Source of the DNA: Porites lobata | Lineage: Eukaryota > Cnidaria > Anthozoa > Scleractinia > Poritidae | Reading direction: 5' to 3' | Assembly (NCBI GenBank): GCA_942486035.1 | Contig: CALNXK010000044.1 | Coordinates: forward strand, 1,817,501-1,881,500 | DNA: 64,000 bases | Part shown: positions 26,801 through 33,500 of the stretch, in pieces | Position numbering within the stretch: position 1 is the first letter of the stretch | Layout: each line of letters begins with the position of its first letter | The notes under the pieces: model-generated | What the model was told of the DNA's origin: nothing | Databases searched by the model: none | The model's input: the letters and a program-made list of their open reading frames with translations, nothing else | Position numbers and translations under genes: made by a program

Positions 26801-29800
26801 GAGATTTGAAGTTCACAAACCAGAAACCAATGCATTACAGAGCCCTCTCCTATGTCTAAACTTTCACATTATCCCAAAGAGAGGCAATGTATTATAATAT
26901 AATGTATTGATTACTTTTTACTTATATCAGCAAATGTTTCATTCTAGTTCAACTTTTGTAGTATTAGTAACTTATTTTACTTATAGTCTTGGGAAAGTAA
27001 ATGATGAAACACATGCCAGACACCAGAAATGTTTAAAAAAAAAGCCAAACACAGATTGTCAAAAAAGTGACTTGACAAAAGATGTTTACAAATCGGCAAC
27101 AATTGTCCATGGTCTATACTCTTATCAGCCATAGAAATGGTGTCAAAATGTTTGAAAATCAAGAGGAACGTTTAGCTGCAGGTGAGTGGTTTCATCAACA
27201 AAAGAGCATTCCCCAAGGTTGACCTTCACTTTGCACAGGTTATACTGTAAAGTTCTGCACACAGCAGCAAAGTTTCAGTGCTACTAGTATAAGGAAATTA
27301 GAGGAAACTTCAATCTTGCTTTGTTAATTTACAAAAGATAGGTCTTCATTACAATATTAAGAAGAAAAATGAAAGATTTATAACACAATGTTTCAGGGTC
27401 GTCATGAGTCTATTATCAACTGAGATGTGAATAATATTACAATCAAGCAAATGCAAGAGATAAGAAGTTGCTTGTTTTAACAAAACTCTGCATTATAATA
27501 TTATCCAGTTTTACATCTTTGGCTAAATGCCTGCCTGCATGGGAATGCAGTATTGATAGTTGGGAGGTGCTGTCCCAGATATGGTGATGTTCCTCTTCAA
27601 TACCAAAATAAAGCCCCGCAGTCACTGTGCACCTATATGTGCAACTTTGCGCAAAAGGCCCACAGAGAAGAGAACAGTATTTTTTTTTCAGTCTAAAGTA
27701 TCACTTCTAAGCGTTTAGCTTTCAGAGTGTTTAACAGACTTCACATGTTCAAGAAAGCTGAAGATGTCGGGGGGCCATATTCATTTTTTCTCAGAGTCGT
27801 CAGCCGGGCAAGTAAGCCTGTTGGCATACTTGCCCGGTTACAATTTCGGTTGCCCAGACAAAAGTGCAAAATTAAATAAAAAAATGGTGAAAAAATTGTG
27901 CTCAACTTGAACATTTCTGTTACTATAGCATTTTATTCCTGTTATAGTTACTAAGAAACGGTTTTAACTAAACTGTTAAGTACAACATGCTACAGGCCTA
28001 GGCTAACAAAGTTTATTTAAGTTTTACAAGTAGCCACGGTTGGTCAATTTGCTGTAAGGGCAAGAAATTGCTCTTACATTTTCTGCTGTATAAGGCATCG
28101 GCTCCTGCATCGCCTTTTTTTCCATTAAGGCTGCAAAGTGTCTCAGTCTTCTAAAAAACGTCACATCTTGACGCCTATAATGCACCGGCTTCCGCTTCAC
28201 CTTCTTTAACCGCCGAAGGTGACGAAATGCCTTCTAAAAAACGCCGCATCTTCATGAGTGCTGTCACATTTTCTACGAATAGCCTCTGAATGCAATACTT
28301 CACAAAAACTGAGCCTGTGATCGTTTCGAAGAAACTACTGCACCATCAAAAATGGCACCCAAACTTACGATTTCATTGCAGACAAAAGCTACTTGTTATT
28401 CTCCATTATTCTAAAAGTTTTAAGTGGATTAGAAGTAATCAGAACACAGGGGAAATGTATAAAATCATATATGAATTTTTCAAAAGATTTTGTGGTAGAG
28501 CAAAACTTCACTCGTCTGAAGGGCAACTTTTGAAGTTATGTTAATCGTCCATACTGGATTGTAGTTGTCTGGGACGACCGGATGACAGGGAAAATGGATC
28601 CCTGAGATGTGATGCTTTGCACCTTCAGTTTTATGTTTTATTAGACATTAAGTATAAGGTAGGAAAGGTTTGGAACTATTTTCATTATGAAGGTGATAAA
28701 AAATAATGCTCCACTGTTCTGCATGTACATCCTGATCACTGAAACAATTTCAGCGGTTAAGGAGCATTTCAAAACCATGACCTGAGAGTCACACAGATAG
28801 CTTTACAAGGTAATCTGAGAGCCACCACAGTACAGATTAGGAAAAGCACATGGATTATAAGTCACTATGATCTTATGTTCTTTACACATTTTTGTATGCA
28901 AGGAACATATAATCAAAGATGACAATCTTTCAACTTAAGTTTGAAACCATCCTTACATTTTGTATCCATTACGATAAGTAAAGATTAATACAATGTTTAA
29001 CATCGTGACCACTCTGGTCAGGATATTTAACAGTAACATATTTATTTTTTAAGGTCCACATTTATCGATTAGGTTTTGTAACAGTTTCTACTTGTTTTTA
29101 CCCTGTTCACTTTACAAAACTGATTACTACAACTGTACTTGGTTCTCTGAAACAGTACATTTTCAATTTAATACCAGCGTTAGAAACTGTTCCTAGGAGC
29201 ACAGTGCATCTAGGGTAAATGTGTCAAGAATAGAGTTCCAAAGTGATGACATCACTGAAATTAAATTTGTGAAATTATGGGATTTGTCACGATATTCTGA
29301 AAGATTGAAGATGCCCACTGGCCAAAAATAAGCATTCAGGGAAAATTTTCTCTGAGATATTAGGCCAGTTATGTCCTGATGACTCCCTACAAATCCTACT
29401 CAATTTGACTTGGAGTCATCAGAGCATAACTGGGCTAATATTTCAAGAGACAATTTGCCCGACAATGCTAGTTTTTGGCAAACAAGTCTCTTGGAAGTTT
29501 TTCTTTCAGAATATCCTGACAAATCCAATAATTTAAAATTTATTTTTTTCTATGATGTCACACTTTAGAACTATACGCAAGTGAAAGATAGAAACCTACT
29601 GGGCCAACCATAAAAACAACTGGCTGTAATGTAGGCTATCCGACTTGACATCCTGTTTGTGACTAACTGCTGTATAGAAAAGTACCTTTATAGAAAAATC
29701 TTACCCTTGCTTGCCGGCGACACCTCCCACAACACCTGCTGTAGCTCCAGTTCCAGTTCCCCCTAAACCAGTCAGAGTAGTTGAAGCTGTAGTACTTGTT

Positions 29801-30372
29801 GCGGCTGTGGTTTTGCTGGCGCCAAGAGCTCCAAATGCGGTTAAACCTGAAGTGGTTCCTAATCCAAAGCCGGTGGTGGCAGTTGAGGTTGAGCCCAGTA
29901 GTGAGGTGGTGGTTGTAGTGGTACTAGTAGATTTAAGTAATCCACCAACCCCCAATGAAAACCCGGTCGAAGTGCTTGACCCGGGAGCAACCCCTAGGGT
30001 AAACCCGGTGCTTTGACCCGCTTGAGTAGTTTGTCCAAATATCCCTATGGTAGGAGCTGATGAAGTAGTTTTTGGTGCGCTCAGTCCCGAAAAGCTTGTT
30101 CCAGCAGTGGAGCCCAGACCACCTAATGTGAAAGCAGAAGCCGTACCTGCAGTTGAAGAGGCAGATTGTCCAAACGGCGTGCTCAAAGTTGACGCGGTTG
30201 TTACAGCTCCAAATGGTTTGATCGCCGAAAATCCGCTTGTTCCAAACGTACCAGTCCCTGAGGTACTTGTACCAGGAGTCGGGGTACCAAATGCTGTTGC
30301 TGTATTGCCGCTACCGAACGCAAAACCCGTTGATCCACCACCGAACAAATTACCAGTTGTGGCGGCCGCCAT
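4523..30372 (-). CDS. NUP58: Nucleoporin NUP58/p45 (8 coding exons, 552 aa)
   Basis: FG-repeat subunit of the central-channel NUP62-NUP58-NUP54 complex of the nuclear pore. Coding exons in gene order: 30372-29705, 11655-11599, 9891-9792, 9523-9449, 8218-8020, 7583-7501, 5977-5884, 4905-4523. All phases join, for 1659 nt including TAA. Residues 1-222 are a Gly/Thr/Ser-rich FG domain (FGGG, FGSG, FGTP). Residues 223-425 are the conserved helical part, including KYVKEQKDHKDEISR, ELKNSEIAQRT and VQKEQYLNYRR, each alignable to human NUP58. Residues 426-552 are a second FG domain ending RPPAGNKRGKRR, nearly the same as the human end. The start was chosen for its context (aaaATGG) and the MAAATTGNLFGGG N-terminus; an in-frame ATG lies upstream. 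The human protein is about 599 aa. Intron 1 is 18 kb and contains an F-box-like gene cluster. Another small exon before the last one cannot be excluded. Confidence 0.93.
6211..6236. repeat. Tetranucleotide microsatellite (tatc)n
   Basis: A short run of tatc units ('atctatctatct...') in the NUP58 intron between exons 6 and 7. Confidence 0.85.
6307..6539. repeat. MITE, 'gcgcttttc' family, copy 1
   Basis: Ends are 'tactgcgcttttcatgaaca' and its partner 'gtttttgaaaagcgcggta'. The interior shares long stretches ('gtttacttcaacgg', 'gtgattggtggatttcga', 'gatcgtaattatgatt') with 52324-52617, so two members of one non-coding family are in the window. The left arm of this copy has lost part of its sequence compared with the other. 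Confidence 0.7.
8316..8462. repeat. Short MITE, tacagt(t/c)gaa family
   Basis: A 147 bp element starting 'tacagttgaatctttc' and ending 'gtggaggttcaactgta', in inverse orientation. It has an inner 'gtggccactgtagagagg' motif and TA at both outer ends. Related terminal motifs occur at 17804, 18565, 40538, 40950 and elsewhere. Confidence 0.7.
10240..10378. repeat. MITE remnant, 'ccccaaattttgcataa' family
   Basis: The left part 'cctcccaaaattttgcata' and right part 'caatttattttgggggag' form inverted arms around 'accattg...caatggt'. It is a diverged relative of the clear element at 45212-45378. Confidence 0.55.
11010..11028. repeat. Homopolymer G run
   Basis: A run of about 15 G at roughly 11012-11026 in NUP58 intron 2. 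A G-quadruplex is possible on this strand. The flanking 11030-11300 is low in complexity ('ctagaataggg' variants). Confidence 0.7.
12012..13030. repeat. Decayed tacagt-family repeat fragments
   Basis: Within NUP58 intron 1, 'gtacagtagaacctccgata' begins near 12016 and 'tacagttcaacctctatgta' near 12928, followed by 'ggtcaccttt'. Both resemble the outer ends of the TA-flanked family seen whole at 8316-8462. The partner ends are eroded. No coding sequence recognised. Confidence 0.45.
13089..13244. repeat. Foldback MITE just downstream of F-box copy 1
   Basis: Starts 'gagcagacatttctttctga' and ends 'agaaacctctgctc', with inner arms 'gtgtagttgg' / 'ccaactacac' around a loop near 13160. It lies 17 bp beyond the stop codon of the truncated F-box-like copy 1, so its insertion may have removed that copy's 3' part. 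Confidence 0.65.
13262..14323 (-). CDS. F-box-like protein, family copy 1, C-terminally short (353 aa)
   Basis: Uninterrupted single-exon frame starting MASILSLPEECLCKIVSFI. Residues about 1-45 resemble an F-box (LPEECL..IVSFID....FYSVALTCKRLL), the SKP1-binding module of SCF ubiquitin ligases. The rest is a family-specific region sharing ETVPPITNYFFIWLCYFFPD with copy 4. The frame stops after residue 353, where the 502-residue copy 4 continues for about 150 more, so the C-terminal region is missing. The start was chosen because it aligns with the other copies and has good context (aacATGG); the frame is open 37 codons further upstream. Nested in NUP58 intron 1 on the same strand. Expression is not shown. 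It may be a functional short paralogue or an early pseudogene. Confidence 0.7.
   Translation of the reverse strand: MASILSLPEECLCKIVSFIDHPRTFYSVALTCKRLLQVTRNTRCVLHARLLKFKALYFIRRYDVEIDLDEEKRDKMRKLVCSCAQLTKAREFLTYDKVIDLWQKNGPVAAKLLTWVRNQQDGDEVFFRDDWDGFITINKSQTLTLRLPGGGQTLVIETDYVEEYPIEEDSKITMVHITSEDLQLDVTFKEFHCWSSVSFHDDYGQPKYLDCVDLDDDVHLSKYDAKFAPLRPVIHILQKELGETVPPITNYFFIWLCYFFPDKLNLHEEHKLIFKDAASNRKPMYASIQPSLDEYQRLQQFETTFRKLFCEWEDDQSNESYNARMIAETIHLLAQRSQVDTLKSLGEYFLQAD
14476..14545. repeat. ATC/GTC trinucleotide-rich tract
   Basis: Imperfect run of cat/cgt triplets just 5' of F-box-like copy 1. Simple repeat. Confidence 0.75.
14863..15073. repeat. MITE with long (about 70 bp) terminal inverted repeats
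   Basis: Begins 'gaataggccattttacaatt' and ends 'actgtaaaatggcctattc'. Both arms continue with 'aaggtcaccctca' and 'tatcaaaacaagg' blocks in inverse order, for about 70 nearly identical bases. The 70 bp middle is AT-rich. It is well preserved, so the insertion is comparatively young. Confidence 0.85.
15722..15790 (+). repeat. tRNA-derived SINE-like relic
   Basis: Contains a good B box (gggttcgagtcc, about 15773-15784) and, about 45 bp upstream, an A-box-like 'tggtgcattggttt'. A T-rich tail follows. Acceptor-stem pairing does not close, so this is more likely a pol III SINE head than a tRNA gene. Confidence 0.45.
16235..17165 (-). pseudogene. F-box-like family copy 2, internal deletion plus frameshift
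   Basis: The N-terminal part starts MASILSLTDDCLFKIVSYI and runs in register with copy 4 to KEVLTYD, near 16872. There it jumps, in another frame, to a segment matching the family after SRMAAET: MISEMVRLLSQRSE and so on, ending in an acidic tail (SDEEWFSDFDES). About 220 codons present in copy 4 are missing at the junction, and the two halves are out of frame. The first frame continues to a stop (…EIAKAASA) after 153 residues from the shared Met. The C-terminal half is intact, including the KLPKRLQLDLL and FTLPNG blocks. Probably a pseudogene; a 153-residue F-box-only product is possible. Confidence 0.75.
17804..18565. repeat. TA-flanked DNA-element-like repeat, tacagt family (762 bp)
   Basis: Starts 'tacagttgaacctctcggta' and ends 'agaggctcgactgta', inverted. 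Inside both ends are repeated 'tacggacac' motifs ('ctctataatacggac', 'ctctaatacggacac'). No transposase frame. The longest member of this terminal-motif family in the window, probably non-autonomous. Confidence 0.65.
18790..21168 (-). pseudogene. F-box-like family copy 3, disrupted
   Basis: Homology to copy 4 runs the full length but is broken. The N-terminal piece (LTDDCLLRIVSCIDDPTSF, about 20947-21140) follows a small insertion that shifts the frame just after the ATG near 21156. The next homologous block (TEANEMLTYEKVIDVWPKNG) only resumes near 20070, so about 870 bp of foreign AT-rich sequence lies between. Further frame breaks occur near 19810, where a stop interrupts SYFRDYGHH, around 19690-19720 in a run of K codons, near 19400, and near 18950. 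The C-terminal acidic end is still visible to about 18790. Clearly a pseudogene. Confidence 0.85.
22621..24129 (-). CDS. F-box-like protein, family copy 4, full length (502 aa)
   Basis: Single open exon, with the start at MASTLLLTDDCLHKIVSYI (the upstream in-frame ATG at 24201 lies in sequence not shared with other copies). Residues about 1-45 resemble an F-box: LTDDCL.KIVSYIDDP.SFYNIALTCQRLL, so a substrate-adaptor role in an SCF ubiquitin ligase is an inference. Residues about 75-130 hold a block kept in all copies (LSYDKVVDIWQRNGPVVAKL). Residues about 215-250 hold FFIWLCYFFPDESNLNE, and the C-terminal third holds KLPKQLLLDLILR and FTLPDGK. The last 20 residues are Ser/Glu-rich and acidic. 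No WD40, LRR or kelch repeats are seen, so the substrate domain is not recognised. It is the only copy that appears complete, and it lies in NUP58 intron 1 on the same strand. Intronless, so possibly retro-derived in origin. Confidence 0.82.
   Translation of the reverse strand: MASTLLLTDDCLHKIVSYIDDPNSFYNIALTCQRLLQVTRNTRSVLHTNLLRVKAEYYIKCFTVENGDDYEAFSKVEAFLLEASRLTEAKGMLSYDKVVDIWQRNGPVVAKLFTWLRSKESSVEEGEPRATCFTESRKVTLRLPSSGKTMVIETSYFRDYNHVYDPELSIHLTCGDLDVTSEGFTHYSPEDYMYWEEDEVSRAVQPMKAIIELLQKELGETVPQISSRFFIWLCYFFPDESNLNEAHRVRFKDDGRNMKPTYASVQTTIDQLRKDQQIDGKLQRLMSGWKSDEDQKSKYSRMAAETVIILAQKSKTNVLKRLKEDASRFHLIATDYDMKKLPKQLLLDLILRLSLKESGYGAASIADKCVESTVFFRCHGNKPMKVCGSMRGDGAGLPSWDEIELEFTLPDGKVLMLGGENEPLQIEKLSPVTELLRQGFSQQRQGEELISKIGNLFTAAFFLTALEFNVDSDTFLGGYNKLIPSDSEEESSAAESSEESEP
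24634..25593. repeat. MITE-like element with 43 bp terminal inverted repeats (960 bp)
   Basis: The left end 'tgggcaattccagaaaatat' and right end 'atattttctggaatcgccca' are inverted and continue with 'ccatacc' and 'ccacggacggctt' on both sides. Pyrimidine-rich 'ccctcagaattccataatcg' segments occur near both ends. No transposase frame. The right end lies 25 bp before F-box-like copy 5. Confidence 0.75.
25618..26433 (+). pseudogene. F-box-like family copy 5, inverted and broken
   Basis: On the plus strand, opposite to copies 1-4. Starts MASILSLPDECLHMIFSCID at 25618, stops early near 25722 after SSFYNIASSQQI, then resumes as VASKVFLTYEKVVDVWQRNG from about 25745. It continues through ETDPPISNGLFIWLCCFFPD. 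After about 26330 the family frame (SGWEEDEDQ) is in a different register, ending at SIPR. Most of the F-box region, part of the middle, and the C-terminal third are missing. Pseudogene. Confidence 0.8.
26434..29704. other. NUP58 intron 1 remainder, no gene recognised
   Basis: A 3.3 kb AT-rich stretch. Around 27795-27860 'gggcaagt' / 'acttgcccgg' forms a small hairpin also hinted at near 38640. At 28085-28260 three related 'aaggcatc/cgcc' segments repeat ('tcggctcctgcatcgcc', 'accggcttccgcttcacc'). Nothing else stands out. Confidence 0.4.
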
Positions 30373-30577
30373 TTTGATGAAATAATATGCACGTGAAAAC
30401 AGCCAATAAAAATCCTCCTTAGAAAATGCACCTCGTTGCATCACGGGACATGCTTGTGAACTTTTCCAAGATGGCGTCGGATGCTGGAGGTTGATCCATC
30501 AATGGAGCTGTAAAGAAAGATAAATTTTCATCAGAACAAAAGCTTTCGAGGATTTCCTGGAAGAAGGAACGACTACG
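30373..30577. promoter_or_regulatory. Probable bidirectional promoter between NUP58 and MTMR gene
   Basis: Only 205 bp separate the start codons of the two divergent genes, so both 5' UTRs and core promoters must overlap here or include non-coding upstream exons. Contains 'aagatggcg' (about 30468), similar to the YY1 motif common in animal housekeeping promoters, and no clear TATA box. Divergent housekeeping pairs with a shared promoter are common in animals. The role is inferred from position. Confidence 0.6.
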
Positions 30578-33500
30578 ATGGACCTGATAAAGACACCCAA
30601 GGTATGTAAGTCTAGATTCTGGTAAATTAAAGGGTCAAGACAAAGCTTACGCCGCAGGTGTTAAGAATGCCGCAAGAGGCACTCTTTTACACAATATTTC
30701 CTCTCGGGAAGAAGTGTATGTAAATGCATCATCACACTGGATCGGGAACTGTTAAACTTAATGTCCTTGATCAACAGCGTGGGACTACAGAAATTTCACT
30801 CATCGAATCACGCGGTAAAATGTAGATATCGCTTTGCGGTTATCTAGCCCCTTAGTCATTTTGATATTTCGCCCCATTTGCAAGCCTTGCTCTAACCTTT
30901 GCGCTAGGAAGGGAAGGCACAAAATATTAGTAATTTTCATTGATCAAGCTTAAAGTGGGCCATTTTAATTGATTTTGATTCCCCCTCCATGGGTGAGAAG
31001 GGGTGGCTGTGTTGGCACCCACTGATCTTTGGCATATTTCAGAGGGGTGTGAGAAAAATTTTCAATTTCTGAGAGAGGAATCTGTGTTGGTACTTTGGAT
31101 ATTTTCTCTTTTTTTGTTTGTTAGGGGCTCAAAGTTATCCTGTACCTCATTCACAGGGCCGGGGGTGTGGATAGTAAATGGAATAGCGCAGTACACAGCG
31201 AAATTTAATAGAAATAATATTCTAATATAATAAACTGATGGCCAATTGATCAGCTTGGGAAATGGGGTTCAAACTTTAGTCAGACCTAGAATCTGCAAAG
31301 ATTTGCTACCAAAACAGGCCAGATTGATTGCTGTAGAGAAGTAGGATCATTTGTTGATCAGATGTCGATCGATGCATTGACTAATATCTCAGTTGACTGT
31401 CAATCGACATATCGGCCACTATTTTGGTCGAGAGTTGTTCAATACTCGACCAAGAGTCGGTCGAGTATCAGTTGAGAGTCGGTTGAGTGTCAACCAATAT
31501 GTTTGGTGACAGTCAGCCACTACTAGCCTTTGAGCAAGCTCTCTGGGGCACTCTAATGGCAGGCTGGGAAAAGGAAGGAGAGCTTGCAGCTACATCTCTG
31601 GAATTTAAATATCTGCATCGAAAAAGTCGATGCGAAATGCTGATTGGGGGAGATGACATTAGTGATGATGTCATTACCCTTGGCAGGTGTTTTTCAATGT
31701 TTGTTTACATTCGCATTCGTTTCCACTTAGCACTGATTGGGGGAAATCTGGCAGCTCAGTCAACGGGGAGCTACAGGGGAATAGGAGGTGGAAATCAAAT
31801 TTCAGAGATGCAGTTGCAAGCTCTCCTTCCTTTTTCTGCCTTGTGGCCAGGGTGCCCCGGAGAGCTTGCTCGGTTGATAGTTGATCGATAGTTGGCCAAT
31901 ACTTTGCTGACGGATCACCGACAGATTGCTGATATGTTACCGACACTTGGCCGACACAACGGTCGATACCTCGGTCAACATGTGGGTTGATACATCAGTA
32001 GAGTGGCGGTCTATTATCGGCCGACTGTCTGTCAAGAGTTGGTAGCATCTTGACCGATATGTGGCCGGTCCTTGACTGCTACAGTCTTTCGGTTGATAGT
32101 AGGCTGCCACTTTGTTGATGGATCACTGACAGATCACTTATGTACAACTGACACTTGGTCAACGCAACCGCCTATACCTACTAGTGGGTCAACTGTCGGC
32201 CAATGTATCGGTCGACATATCGCTTCAAAAGAGGTCAAAGAATATGCGCTTGCATCACAGGGCAAATCCTGCCGACCAGAAAACAATAACTACAGTCAAT
32301 CGATATATATGTCATGACCTCTCAGTGTGAAACATGCGGCTAAAACCACATTTGCTCAGTAAAATGCAGAACCTTCCAGAGCATAATCTACCCAGCAGAT
32401 AAAAACAACTTCACTGGAATAAGCAGCATTTTGGCATGAGGTAAAAGTCGTGTAGGCCTACCACCCCCTTTTATTGCTATGATTTGTTTACGGGTAGGCC
32501 CCGTTTTACCTTATGAAAATCAACACTGGCACTAATAAGAACCAAGCACAGAGTAGAAAGTTCAACATTGCGCAACTAACAAGAAACGTATCCACTCCAG
32601 TTTTTAGAGGGAGTGTACGGAAACTCTGTGCGCATCTATTTACAAGAGTCTTCGAACTCTTCCACGAAAGAAAGTGCCTAAATTTTCACGAAATGCTTTC
32701 CAAAAAAACACACCTCTAGCTTGAAGCAGAAGAGGATCGAAATACACAGTCGGCAATTGGTTACGTTCAGTAGCCAATAAGAAAACAAGAATTTCGATCC
32801 GCCACGTGGGTATTTATGTTCAGTTCAAAGCTCAACAGACAGAACGGCTGTACCGTTCTCGCCACGACAAAGTACAACTAAAGTTGCTCTTCTAAAAGCA
32901 ACTAAGCACAAAGCCAACCCGGCAACTGATGAGGTTCGTGAGGAGAACCGAAACCATGGTCTTGCCTGATCACAAACTGTGGCAATAACAAAACAGTTTA
33001 AAGACTGTTAAGCTTATTCAAAGCTATTACCAAGGGAGGAACTACGCGCTCCAGTCAAAAGCCTCACACTATCTTTAGAAAAACACTAAGCTGGAGTTTA
33101 CTGAGTCACAATTCAATTCTCCATAGTAAGTTTATGTAGCTTCAGTTTAAGCTGCATTTCACTCTTATAATTTTGGATCTGTAAGTCACTATCCGTGATA
33201 ATTTAACACTCTGCAAAGAAAACCGACAAGCTGGGCCCAGCGTGATACAGCATTGCAGAAAAACATTACACTCACGGACTAAAGAAAATCGCTTAGATCA
33301 GATCCAGAAGGCACTTTGGAGAAAATTGGAACCCTTATTCAGCCGTAATAAAAAAAGCTTTACGCTTCAAAGAGGTCAAAGAATATGCGCTTGCATCACA
33401 GGGCAAATCCTGCCGACCAGAAAACAATAACTACAGTCAATCGATATATATGTCATGACCTCTCAGTGTGAAACATGCGGCTAAAACCACATTTGCTCAG

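Noticed and set aside
29711..30385. Two plus-strand frames rich in V, P and A
   Set aside because: Antisense shadows of NUP58 exon 1, which has clear FG repeats and a matching splice donor.
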